DNA from: Edwardsiella anguillarum
Lineage (GTDB): Bacteria; Pseudomonadota; Gammaproteobacteria; Enterobacterales; Enterobacteriaceae
Length of the DNA stretch: 64,000 nucleotides
NCBI RefSeq assembly: GCF_008801815.1
Contig: NZ_VZOX01000017.1
Strand: one strand, 5' to 3'
Shown here piece by piece: positions 42,305 through 51,377 of the stretch (positions are counted from its first letter, which is position 1; the number at the start of each line of letters is the position of its first letter). The notes under the pieces were generated by a model, which saw nothing but the letters and a program-made list of their open reading frames with translations, had not been told where the DNA came from and did not search any database. A program made the position numbers and the translations under genes.

Positions 42305-44742
42305 TAGTAACTATCAAGAAGAAACTTGAGGATTCTATTATTCATGATCATATGAGAGCCGCAGGTATTGTTCCTGTCCTAGCATATGATGAAGAGAGCC
42401 ATATCTTCTTAATGGATGATTTAAGTCTTGGTTTTGGTTTTCTTTGTGAGCCTTTAAGTGGCGCAGATGAAAAAATCCAAGAGAGGGTGAATGGTTTTTT
42501 AAACCAGGAATTCCCATCAAAAACAACCCTCCAGATTATCCTTTTCCGTTCCCCAGATATTAATCAAGAGATGTATCGGATGCTGGGGTTACGTGATGGT
42601 TTTCGTCATGAATTGCTGACATCTGTTATAAACGAACGAGTTGATTTTTTACAGCAGCATACAGCAGATAGGCTTATAGCAAGAACCAATAAAGGTGTTT
42701 ATGACAATGGTATCATTCAAGATTTAAAATTGTTCATTACGTGCAAAATTCCCATTAGTGGGAATACGCCAACAGAAAATGAGTTGAGAGATGTATCTCA
42801 ACTACATACGAAAGTTCTGTCTTCACTACAAACTGTGGAACTCGCACCTAGAGTTATGACTGCCGGACATTATATCCGCATCATGAATACAATCCTTAAC
42901 TGGGGGCCTGATGCTGCATGGCGGAGTGATTCTGTTTGTTGGGAAACGGATAGGCCGATTTGTGAGCAGTTGCTTGACTATGGAACGGATTTAGAGGTTA
43001 GCAAGAAAGGGATTCGCCTGGGCGATTATCATGTAAAGGTGTTGTCAGCAAAGAAAATGCCGCAGTCATGCTATTTTGGTGATGCTTTGAGTTATGTTGG
43101 CGATCTTAGCGGCAGTAACAGCAACATCAAAGAAAACTACATGGTAGTGACTAATATATTTTTCCCTGATGTTGAAAAGACACGGAGTAGCTTAGAGCGT
43201 AAGCGACAATTCATTGTAAATCAGGCCTATGGTCCTATGCTCAAGTTTATTCCTGTTTTAGCAGATAAAAAAGATAGCTTTGATACTCTCTATGACTCGA
43301 TGAAGGATGGCGCAAAGCCAATAAAAATATCTTATTCAGTGGTTATTTTTGCACCTACAAAAGATCGCGTTGAGGCCGCTGCAATGGCCGCTAGGAGTAT
43401 TTGGCGCGAGTCTAGATTCGTGCTGATGGAAGATAAGTTCATAGCTCTCCCTATGTTTATTAATTGCCTTCCATTCTGTACCGACCGGGATGCTATTCGA
43501 GATCTGTTTCGATATAAAACAATGAGCACTGAACAAGCGGCAGTTCTGTTACCTATTTTTGGTGAATGGAAGGGAAGTGGGACGTTCCATGCCGCACTGA
43601 TTTCTCGTAACGGTCAGCTCATGAGCCTCTCCTTGCATGATAGTAACACCAATAAAAATTTGGTGATTGCTGCTGAATCAGGGTCTGGTAAGTCATTTTT
43701 AACTAATGAGTTGATATTTTCATACTTATCAGAGGGTGCTCAAGTATGGGTTATTGATGCAGGTAAATCGTATCAAAAACTAGCAGAAATGTTAAAGGGT
43801 GACTTTGTTCATTTTGAAGAAGGGACTCATGTATGTATTAACCCATTTGAGCTTATACAGAATTATGAAGATGAAGAGGATGCCATTGTGAGCCTTGTTT
43901 GTGCAATGGCATCAGCCAAAGGTCTATTAGGTGAGTGGCAGATCTCTGCATTAAAACAAGTGCTAGCCAATATCTGGGAAGAAAAAGGCACGGAAATGAA
44001 GGTGGATGATATCGCTGAACGCTGCCTAGAGGAGGACAATGATCAGCGTCTGAAAGATGTCGGTCAACAGCTTTATGCATTTACATCGCAAGGTAGCTAT
44101 GGGAAATATTTTTCGCATAAAAATAACGTTAGTTTTCAAAATCAATTCACAGTATTAGAGCTTGATGAGCTTCAAGGTCGTAAACATTTGCGTCAAGTTG
44201 TATTACTCCAGTTGATTTACCAGATTCAACAAGAGGTTTTCCTCGGAGAGCGTAACCGGAAAAAAGTTGTCATTGTCGATGAGGCATGGGATCTCTTAAA
44301 AGAAGGGGAGGTTTCTGTATTTATGGAACATGCATACCGTAAGTTCCGTAAATATGGTGGTTCTGTTGTTATCGCAACACAGTCAATCAATGACCTTTAT
44401 GAGAATGCTGTTGGCCGAGCAATTGCAGAAAACTCTGCTAGCATGTATTTACTTGGTCAGACAGAGGAGACCATTGAGTCAGTAAAACGTAGTGGTCGAT
44501 TAACTCTTTCTGATGGTGGCTTCCACTCTCTTAAAACGGTCCATACTATTCAAGGTGTTTACTCAGAGATATTCATTAAATCGAAATCCGGTATGGGTAT
44601 TGGCCGACTCATAGTTGGTGATTTCCAAAAGTTACTTTATTCAACAGATCCTGTAGATGTGAATGCTATCGATCAGTATGTGAAAGATGGGTTTAGCATC
44701 CCGGATGCAATTAAAGCTGTAATGCGCGATCGTCGGCAATAA
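42301..44742 (+). CDS. traC: Conjugation ATPase TraC (VirB4-like)
   Basis: An 813-residue pilus-assembly ATPase. The N-terminal VirB4-like domain extends to about residue 430. Walker A is AAESGSGKSFLTN at about 459-466, VWVIDAGKSYQKLAEMLKGD follows, Walker B is VVIVDEAWDLLKEG, and GGSVVIATQSINDLYEN is the later conserved motif. It powers pilin assembly at the inner membrane. Start overlaps the dsbC stop. Confidence 0.95.
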   Translation: MIVTIKKKLEDSIIHDHMRAAGIVPVLAYDEESHIFLMDDLSLGFGFLCEPLSGADEKIQERVNGFLNQEFPSKTTLQIILFRSPDINQEMYRMLGLRDGFRHELLTSVINERVDFLQQHTADRLIARTNKGVYDNGIIQDLKLFITCKIPISGNTPTENELRDVSQLHTKVLSSLQTVELAPRVMTAGHYIRIMNTILNWGPDAAWRSDSVCWETDRPICEQLLDYGTDLEVSKKGIRLGDYHVKVLSAKKMPQSCYFGDALSYVGDLSGSNSNIKENYMVVTNIFFPDVEKTRSSLERKRQFIVNQAYGPMLKFIPVLADKKDSFDTLYDSMKDGAKPIKISYSVVIFAPTKDRVEAAAMAARSIWRESRFVLMEDKFIALPMFINCLPFCTDRDAIRDLFRYKTMSTEQAAVLLPIFGEWKGSGTFHAALISRNGQLMSLSLHDSNTNKNLVIAAESGSGKSFLTNELIFSYLSEGAQVWVIDAGKSYQKLAEMLKGDFVHFEEGTHVCINPFELIQNYEDEEDAIVSLVCAMASAKGLLGEWQISALKQVLANIWEEKGTEMKVDDIAERCLEEDNDQRLKDVGQQLYAFTSQGSYGKYFSHKNNVSFQNQFTVLELDELQGRKHLRQVVLLQLIYQIQQEVFLGERNRKKVVIVDEAWDLLKEGEVSVFMEHAYRKFRKYGGSVVIATQSINDLYENAVGRAIAENSASMYLLGQTEETIESVKRSGRLTLSDGGFHSLKTVHTIQGVYSEIFIKSKSGMGIGRLIVGDFQKLLYSTDPVDVNAIDQYVKDGFSIPDAIKAVMRDRRQ

Positions 44743-44760
44743 AACATAGGAGGAGTTATC

Positions 44761-45078
44761 ATGGATATTAAAACCATCTTAATCGCATCTGTTTTAGGCT
44801 CTGCTGGTGGATTACTTGGCAGTAATTATATTATGGATAAGCAAATTACTGCTATAAATGATCGTTTAAATCAAAGCCCTCCAATTGTAATTGTGGATTT
44901 TGCTAAGTTAGCATCATCGTATCCTGCGGGAGCTTCTCAGGAGGAAGTGGAGCAGCTAATGGTTAAAACCAATAATGCGATAGTGAAGTTGAAAGATGCA
45001 GGGTATTTGGTTCTTGACTCTAGCAGCGTCGTTGGAGCACCAAGAGATGTGTATCTTCCTGATGAGGCATTGAAGTAA
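44761..45078 (+). CDS. trbI: TrbI-like type-F conjugation protein
   Basis: A 105-residue protein, GGAGG 6 nt before the ATG. One N-terminal membrane helix (TILIASVLGSAGGLLGSNYI) is followed by PPIVIVDFAKLASSYPAG, VKTNNAIVKLKDAGYLVLDS and SSVVGAPRDVYLP, the pattern of TrbI proteins that affect pilus outgrowth. It shares one base with the next gene. Family call is by pattern and operon position. Confidence 0.72.
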   Translation: MDIKTILIASVLGSAGGLLGSNYIMDKQITAINDRLNQSPPIVIVDFAKLASSYPAGASQEEVEQLMVKTNNAIVKLKDAGYLVLDSSSVVGAPRDVYLPDEALK

Positions 45079-45608
45079 TGAGTCGATGGCTAGAAAGATT
45101 TTTTGTGAAAAAGGAGCCATGGGTATATTTTTCCCTAAAGGCTGGGATAGTGATTGTCGCTATTCTTCTAGCTGGATCTATGTTTGCTAATCGTTATCGT
45201 ATTGGGATTGACCCGCAGAAGGAAAAATGTCTGCCTGGGTATACTTTTTTTCTGGTAGATCTTCAAGATAAAGAAATGGAAAGAGGGGCTGTGTATGCCT
45301 TCCATGCGAAAAACATGGAGCCATTCTATAAAGATGGTACTCGCATGATCAAGATACTATCCGGTATGCCAGGAGATATAGTTGAAATCAACGATGACTG
45401 GCTAATCAAAGTAAATGGGGATGTTGTCGGTGAGGGACTACAGCTTGCAAAGCGCTTACAAAGGCAGGAAAGCAGCTTTTATGGTAAAGCCAAGCTAAGT
45501 GATGGCTCTTACTGGTTTATGGGCAAGAGTCCGTTCAGCTTCGATTCGCGCTATTGGGGAACTGTAAAAAATGATCAAATTATTGGCCGAGCATATCCAT
45601 TATTCTAA
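45078..45608 (+). CDS. trhF: TrhF/TraF-type S26 signal peptidase-like protein
   Basis: A 176-residue protein. A membrane helix (AGIVIVAILLAGSMF) is followed by GIDPQKEKCLPGYTFFLVDL, where the S26 nucleophile region (S-x-x-P) is expected, then TRMIKILSGMPGDIVEI with the general-base lysine, and WFMGKSPFSFDSRYWG. A cysteine stands where the serine would be. It should trim pilin or another exported subunit. The frame overlaps traW by 38 bp. Confidence 0.85.
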   Translation: MSRWLERFFVKKEPWVYFSLKAGIVIVAILLAGSMFANRYRIGIDPQKEKCLPGYTFFLVDLQDKEMERGAVYAFHAKNMEPFYKDGTRMIKILSGMPGDIVEINDDWLIKVNGDVVGEGLQLAKRLQRQESSFYGKAKLSDGSYWFMGKSPFSFDSRYWGTVKNDQIIGRAYPLF

Positions 45609-46839
45609 GTTGATTCTAACGGCAGTAGTGTTTTCATTTTCTTGTGGTGTTACTGCACAGGACTCCTTACTGTCAGTCCAAGATAAATCTCTAATAGAGC
45701 AGGGAAAACTACTGACCCAGAAAGCGCAAGAGATGGATATGTCATCCATGCTAATGAACAAGCATATGGATTCAGCTCAGATCGAAGCAAAAAAATTCCT
45801 TAAAGAGCTTCAATCAAGCAATCCAACAATGCAAGAGATGCGGAGAAAACAAGCTGAAAAAGGAATTTATACTGATCATAAGACATTGGTTTTTACGTCT
45901 AACTCATTAGGAGAGCAGGGGGTAAATGACATTCTCACATCTGTATCTGGGCACCCAGATGCGGTAGTGGTTTTTCGTGGCATCCCTGAGGGGATGACTC
46001 TAGGACAAGGAATTCAGGCAATTCAAGCTTTGGCTGCAAAGAAAAATCCAGTACCAAATATCATTATCAATCCAATGTTGTTCAGAATGTACAATGTCAC
46101 TGTAGTACCGACGATTGTTATGCTGGAGGATGAGCCCTTACCAGGGGAGACTCCCATAGCAGTTGCACAAGTATCTGGCCTATCAGATCCCACATGGCTT
46201 GCACGAGAAGTGAAATCAGGGGAGTCTGGTGATCTAGGAGTAAAAGGGCCTACAGAGAGTATTAGTGAGCCAGATCTTATTGATGTGGCAAAGCAACGCT
46301 TAGCTAAGATTGATTGGAATGAGAAGAAGAAGGAAGCTGTAGCAAGGTTTTGGACTAAGCAGAAGTTTAGTGAATTACCTACAGCTACACGGGCTAGGGT
46401 AAGAGAAATTGATCCTAGTGTTGTTGTGACTAAAGATATCACTACGCAAGATGGTACGGTTTTAGCCCATGCTGGTACAGTGGTTAACCCTTTATGTAAT
46501 TCTTCTATATGCAAGCCGGGGACAAGACCATTTACTCAAGCTGTAATTGTTTTCGATCCATTAAACAAAAATCAACTTGAGTTATTGTCAAAGAAACTTC
46601 CTGAAATAAGACGTGAGCCAGGTGTCCAGAGATTAACATATATTGCCACTATCCTTGATAGGGATAGTGGTTGGGACTCTTACAAGAAAATCTCAGACCA
46701 TTTTGATGCTCCGATTTATCTTCTTACACCTGACTTAATCTCTAGGTTTGAGTTGGAGTATACCCCTAGTGTGATCACAGCCAAGGGGGGGAAGTTTATA
46801 GTGCGCGAACTATTTGAGGTTGGGGAGGGAGGGGAATGA
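45571..46839 (+). CDS. traW: TraW with a TrbC-like N-terminal half
   Basis: A 422-residue periplasmic protein with signal (KLILTAVVFSFSCGVTAQ). The N-terminal half (LVFTSNSLGEQGVNDILTSV, VVFRGIPEGMTLGQGI, INPMLFRMYNVTVVPTIVML) matches the F-type TrbC domain, and the C-terminal half (IDPSVVVTKDITTQDGTVLA, HAGTVVNPL, FDPLNKNQLELLSK, ATILDRDSGWDSYKKISDHF) matches TraW. The fusion is normal in this plasmid group. It is required for pilus assembly. ATGA overlap with the EAL gene. Confidence 0.9.
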   Translation: MIKLLAEHIHYSKLILTAVVFSFSCGVTAQDSLLSVQDKSLIEQGKLLTQKAQEMDMSSMLMNKHMDSAQIEAKKFLKELQSSNPTMQEMRRKQAEKGIYTDHKTLVFTSNSLGEQGVNDILTSVSGHPDAVVVFRGIPEGMTLGQGIQAIQALAAKKNPVPNIIINPMLFRMYNVTVVPTIVMLEDEPLPGETPIAVAQVSGLSDPTWLAREVKSGESGDLGVKGPTESISEPDLIDVAKQRLAKIDWNEKKKEAVARFWTKQKFSELPTATRARVREIDPSVVVTKDITTQDGTVLAHAGTVVNPLCNSSICKPGTRPFTQAVIVFDPLNKNQLELLSKKLPEIRREPGVQRLTYIATILDRDSGWDSYKKISDHFDAPIYLLTPDLISRFELEYTPSVITAKGGKFIVRELFEVGEGGE

Positions 46840-47501
46840 AATTTGAGCCATCCTTACAACTAATAAAGGATATTGTATCTGGTGATTTTGTTGCTGCTGA
46901 GGCTCTTGCTCGATGGCATGTCCATGGCGGGATTGTTTCGCCATCCAGTATGATAGTGAAACCTAATTGGGCTGAGGTTGACTTTAGGATGGCTTTATTT
47001 ATAAGGGATAATATTCATGTATGCATGAAACACGGTGCGCTTTTTATCAACGTATCTGAGCAAACACTGAGCTCAGATATACTGTTTAACTCTTGGGTGA
47101 AAATCATAGAGTCTCTCTTAAAGCAAACTAGTCATATCGTTGTGGAAATTACGGAAGAGGTTACTGATGCGTCTCTATCCGCCCGATGGAGAGAACTAGC
47201 GGCGATTGGGGTTAAGTTAGCATTAGATGATTATGGGAAAATAAACTCATCTTTTGAGAGACTATGTAACTATGGATGGCACTACTGTAAGTTTGATGCA
47301 AGACAACTTGACTCTCTTATTGACAACCACGCTATTCATCACTGTATCAAAAATAAAGTAGCCATTATTGTTGAGTGCGTTGAGTCGTCAGCTTTAATGA
47401 ACCGTGCCAAGTTACTTGGTCTTTGCTGGCAGCAGGGTTTTTATCATGCTGAGCCTGAGACCATCAGCGGTCAGTCAAATAAATTAAAGGCTCAAGTATG
47501 A
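46836..47501 (+). CDS. EAL-domain protein (cyclic-di-GMP phosphodiesterase-like) inside the tra operon
   Basis: A 221-residue stand-alone EAL domain. Almost all catalytic motifs are visible: AAEALARW (E-x-L-x-R), LFINVSEQTL (Asn), VVEITEEV (E-x-T-E), LALDDYGKINSSF (DD, with loop 6 changed from GTGYSS), YCKFDARQ (Lys), VECVESSAL (Glu), and LCWQQGFYHAEP (QG). No membrane helix, GGDEF or sensor domain is present. ATGA overlaps with both traW and traU fix it in the operon. It could lower cyclic-di-GMP in donor cells during pilus production, or act as a cyclic-di-GMP receptor. Confidence 0.88.
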   Translation: MKFEPSLQLIKDIVSGDFVAAEALARWHVHGGIVSPSSMIVKPNWAEVDFRMALFIRDNIHVCMKHGALFINVSEQTLSSDILFNSWVKIIESLLKQTSHIVVEITEEVTDASLSARWRELAAIGVKLALDDYGKINSSFERLCNYGWHYCKFDARQLDSLIDNHAIHHCIKNKVAIIVECVESSALMNRAKLLGLCWQQGFYHAEPETISGQSNKLKAQV

Positions 47502-48505
47502 TTAAGCATATTGTTCGATATATTGGTTTTTTGGCGCTGGCATGGAGCGGTGCTTCGATAGCAGAGCCTGGATGCCAAAACGCAAATGTAATTAGTGGAA
47601 AATTAATTACAGATATATGTTGGAGTTGCATTTTCCCAATAAAAATAGCTGGTGTTCCAATCAGTGGTCCCGGTGGTAACTATCCTGATGATGCGGCAAA
47701 AAACCCACTTTGCTTGTGCAATGATAATCTTGGCGTTCCGCGACCAGGTGTGACTACATCGATGTGGGAGCCCGCTAGGCTAATCGAGTTCCAGAGAGTT
47801 CCAGGATGCTCATCTGTGTTAAATGGCATGAGGTTTCCTTTCGATCGAACAAATCAAGGACATCATGGAGAGGGGGATATGGATGGAGGTGATGGATCAT
47901 TTATGCACTATCACTACTATGCATTTCCATTGCTATCCATGTTAGATCTTTTTGTGAAACAAGCATGTAATCCTGATGGGTATATGGATTTGGATATTAT
48001 GTATTTATCTGAGCTTGATCCGACATGGAATAATGATGAGCTTGCCTTTTTCACAAATCCTGAGGCGGCGTTAGTTGCGAATCCTGTAGCTGCGATGGCA
48101 TGTACCGCAGATGCTATCTCATCTACAGCCGGAAAACCTTTGAAAGAGCTTTTCTGGTGCGCTGGGTCATGGGGGGCTCTGTATCCTCTTAGCGGCAATC
48201 AGAATGGAGGGAAAGGAGTATTGAGAGATAGTTCCCTTTTAAGCACTCGGGTTTTAGCCGCTCTCCATCGTAGAGGATTAGCATGGAAAACGATGGGGTC
48301 AGATGCAATGTGTAGAGGTGTCATTAGCCCCACACTGCCTAAAACTCAATATAAGTTTACCTTGCTGTATCCAGTTCCTGAGACAGATTCATCCCATGTT
48401 GTTGGTGAGTCTGCATTAACATGGGGATTAGCAAAAACGATACCTGCTATTGGGCAAGATCCAATTTATACGATTTGGCGATGGAACGACTGCTGCAACC
48501 GATAA
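47498..48505 (+). CDS. traU: Conjugation protein TraU
   Basis: A 335-residue periplasmic cysteine-rich protein with signal peptide (YIGFLALAWSGASIAEP). Typical TraU segments are GKLITDICWSCIFPIKIAG, CLCNDNLGVPRPG, MWEPARLIEFQRVPGCSS and YLSELDPTWNNDEL. It is needed for DNA transfer and mating-pair formation. It starts inside the EAL stop, so its translation is coupled to the EAL gene. Confidence 0.93.
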   Translation: MIKHIVRYIGFLALAWSGASIAEPGCQNANVISGKLITDICWSCIFPIKIAGVPISGPGGNYPDDAAKNPLCLCNDNLGVPRPGVTTSMWEPARLIEFQRVPGCSSVLNGMRFPFDRTNQGHHGEGDMDGGDGSFMHYHYYAFPLLSMLDLFVKQACNPDGYMDLDIMYLSELDPTWNNDELAFFTNPEAALVANPVAAMACTADAISSTAGKPLKELFWCAGSWGALYPLSGNQNGGKGVLRDSSLLSTRVLAALHRRGLAWKTMGSDAMCRGVISPTLPKTQYKFTLLYPVPETDSSHVVGESALTWGLAKTIPAIGQDPIYTIWRWNDCCNR

Positions 48506-48517
48506 TGGAGATGCATT

Positions 48518-51316
48518 ATGAATGTTCAATGTATAGCTTATAAAGCAATGGCGACCATTCTGGCTGTTACCACATCGTTTCTGCCTGTTCATGGATACGC
48601 AAATAGCGATATTTCTCAAGTTGGTCGGGATGCTCAAAACTTGGGGAATAGTATGGCTGAATCATTTAGGTCATCATCAGGTAGTGTTCAGAATGGACAA
48701 ATAACACTTCCTACAATAAAAGATGGAAAGTTTGATATGGGAGGGCAGGAAAGTTTTAACGTGAACGAGCTCTTCCCTGGGACGAGTTCTGCTAATAATA
48801 ATGCTGGCGGGTTTTTCCCTGATGGAAAAAAACCGAGTGTTGAATCACTCAAGGGATTATATGACTCTAGTCCTAATATGGACTCACAAGGTAACGATGC
48901 ACAAGGGAGTTTATGGAGCGATGCTAATAGTGGAAGCCCTTCCATTGCTGGTGCTGCTTATAAAGTGCTACTTGATGCAGCTAATCGCTCAAGACCTGAT
49001 TTTTCAAATGATCCAATCCTTAACACAAGTAAGGATATTTATGGAAATATGGATCTGATTGCTGGAGGGTTTGGTGATTGTTCCTCTGATACAATCATCA
49101 AAGATAGCACTCTTAATGCTCACGTTCCCAAGTATGAGCGTTGCCAACGAGTCATGGATCAGAGTGCTGACTGTGAGGTATTACATGACTATGATGCCTC
49201 AGTGGTTAAGCATTATGATGGGCCTTACAACATTAAGTCCTGTGGGCCAGACTGCACAGAACTATGGATTGGTAGAATTGGAGATAACTATTGGAGTGGT
49301 TGGTGCTCAGTTTATGAAGAGTTTACACGTGTCATTGTAAGTAATCCCGACGCTATTATCTCAGCTACTTTAGAATACGCGAAATGGGACGATTATATGC
49401 AGGTCTGGGTAGGTAAGTCTGGATCTGAAACGAAGGTATGGCAAGGCCCTAATAATAATTTTCCACCAGAAACTGGAGGGTCTTGTGAGTTAAACACTAG
49501 CTGGGAACGAAACCCAAATGTAGATGTCACTCGATACTTTAAAGAGGTTAGTCCTGGAGATGTTGTAACTTTTAAAATCCGTGTCTCTGTCGCAGGGGAA
49601 GGGGAGGGATTTGGACGAATAAAAATTAGGTTTGATCCATCTAAGACCGTGACTAAAGATACATGGACTCCTCAGTCGTGCTTAAACTCTGCAAAAGGAG
49701 TTGTAGATGGTTTTGCTAAAGGAACAATTGAATGTATTGATATGCCTAATGTTAGTTCCGATAAGTGTACTGAGATAAACGGTATTCGTATTTGTGAGAA
49801 TCATTTGGCAGAATCACCTTTGCCTGACATTAGCCGCTTTTGCAAGAAAGTACATGTAAAAGCTGACTGGGATTATTATCAAGGGCAAATGGATTGTTGG
49901 GTTGACCCTCAAGGAGAGAAACACTGTCCTATAAATAATGGTGGTAATTTAAACTCATGTAAGAAATATGAGGATAATCCAAAATGTGGATTTATAAGCT
50001 CAGAATGTATTGACGGAGCAAAAGGGCAGTCTGGGACTTGCTATGTTTTTAAAGATACTTACGATTGTGGATCGGATGTAAAGGTCCCGAATGTAGAGAA
50101 GGAGACCGAATATAACTGTGGTGGTCCCATTCGGTGCATGGGAGATGATTGCCTTGATTTGAGTAAAACTCAGAGCACTGATTTTGCTAAGGCCGCAGCT
50201 TTGTTAAATGCTGCGCAGTTCATGACTCAGGATATGGTATGTACCGGCCAGGATGGTAATAGCAAGCCAACTGGAGATGAGAACGTTGTCTGCTCTGCAT
50301 TTGGAGGAAAGAGTGGTGAGTGTAAAATTGCAGTCGGTGGCGTTTCTGATTGTTGTGAAAAACCGAGCAATATATCACTGGCAGATTATCTAAACTTGAT
50401 TATGGCCGTTCCTAAATTGGATGGTTCGATCATGAGCTTATCCACTGGTAATCCTATTAAAGGGGCTTATCAAGTAATTCGCGATCCGGTTATGCAGGGT
50501 TGGACTGAGGTGACAAAACCATTCACTAGTTATGTTGAGAATTTATCTGGCAGTGTTGATGCTATTACTAAACCAATGACAGAGTTTGTCGATCAATTCA
50601 TTGATCAAATAAAGGGGAAAATAAAAGATGTTATGGTCGATATACTAAAATCGACTGGGCAAGATGCGGCAATGACAAATACAGCAGCCACAGCGGCATC
50701 TAAACAAGCTGCCGAGCAGTTAATGCAAACAGCAACGACGTGGCTTAGCACTGCTATGACTATCTATACGGTCTATGTAGTCAGTATGGTAATGATTCAA
50801 ATGATTTGGAAGTGTGAAGAAGATGAGTTTACAATGAACGCTCAGAGAGCATTAGATAATTGTACTTATGTTGGTTCTTACTGTAAGACTAAAATATTAG
50901 GCCAGTGTATTGAGGAGCGTGAGGCATACTGTTGCTTTAATTCCCCGCTCTCTCGTATTATTCAAGAGCAGGTTAGGCCTCAGCTTGGTATGACATTTGG
51001 TTCAGCGAAGAGTCCACAGTGTGATGGTATTCCATTAGAAGATATCGGGAAAATCAATTGGGACAAGGTTGACCTTACCGAGTGGTTGGGTATTTTACAG
51101 CAACATGGTAAATTCCCTAATCCTCAAAATATAAATATCGAATCAATTACTGGTTCGGGGAATGACTTTAACATTGATGGAACTAGAAAGAACTCACAAG
51201 AGAGAGCTATTGAGCGATTAGATGGCCTTGATGTAGATGGGATTAGGAAAAAGGTAACAGATAATATGGATATTAATACTGGGGCTAAGAATAGTTTGGG
51301 TAAGATGACTAAATAG
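48518..51316 (+). CDS. traN: Mating-pair stabilisation protein TraN
   Basis: A 932-residue, cysteine-rich outer-membrane protein with signal peptide (ATILAVTTSFLPVHGYA) and many paired cysteines (ERCQRVMDQSADCEVLHDY, KSCGPDCTELWIG, CYVFKDTYDCGSD, VSDCCEKPSNIS), ending with the conserved SYCKTKILGQCIEEREAYC and FNSPLSRIIQEQVRPQLG. TraN contacts the recipient cell, so the divergent middle should set recipient range. Last gene of the dsbC operon; a bidirectional terminator follows. Confidence 0.93.
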   Translation: MNVQCIAYKAMATILAVTTSFLPVHGYANSDISQVGRDAQNLGNSMAESFRSSSGSVQNGQITLPTIKDGKFDMGGQESFNVNELFPGTSSANNNAGGFFPDGKKPSVESLKGLYDSSPNMDSQGNDAQGSLWSDANSGSPSIAGAAYKVLLDAANRSRPDFSNDPILNTSKDIYGNMDLIAGGFGDCSSDTIIKDSTLNAHVPKYERCQRVMDQSADCEVLHDYDASVVKHYDGPYNIKSCGPDCTELWIGRIGDNYWSGWCSVYEEFTRVIVSNPDAIISATLEYAKWDDYMQVWVGKSGSETKVWQGPNNNFPPETGGSCELNTSWERNPNVDVTRYFKEVSPGDVVTFKIRVSVAGEGEGFGRIKIRFDPSKTVTKDTWTPQSCLNSAKGVVDGFAKGTIECIDMPNVSSDKCTEINGIRICENHLAESPLPDISRFCKKVHVKADWDYYQGQMDCWVDPQGEKHCPINNGGNLNSCKKYEDNPKCGFISSECIDGAKGQSGTCYVFKDTYDCGSDVKVPNVEKETEYNCGGPIRCMGDDCLDLSKTQSTDFAKAAALLNAAQFMTQDMVCTGQDGNSKPTGDENVVCSAFGGKSGECKIAVGGVSDCCEKPSNISLADYLNLIMAVPKLDGSIMSLSTGNPIKGAYQVIRDPVMQGWTEVTKPFTSYVENLSGSVDAITKPMTEFVDQFIDQIKGKIKDVMVDILKSTGQDAAMTNTAATAASKQAAEQLMQTATTWLSTAMTIYTVYVVSMVMIQMIWKCEEDEFTMNAQRALDNCTYVGSYCKTKILGQCIEEREAYCCFNSPLSRIIQEQVRPQLGMTFGSAKSPQCDGIPLEDIGKINWDKVDLTEWLGILQQHGKFPNPQNINIESITGSGNDFNIDGTRKNSQERAIERLDGLDVDGIRKKVTDNMDINTGAKNSLGKMTK

Positions 51317-51333
51317 ATAAGGCTATCTAAAAT

Positions 51334-51356
51334 AAAAGGCCGCAATGCGGCCTTTT
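51334..51356. terminator. Bidirectional terminator after traN
   Basis: AAAAGGCCGC, loop AAT, GCGGCCTTTT, a perfect 10-bp stem between convergent genes. Confidence 0.9.
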
Positions 51357-51377
51357 ACTATTTGGTGTTGGTGGCTT

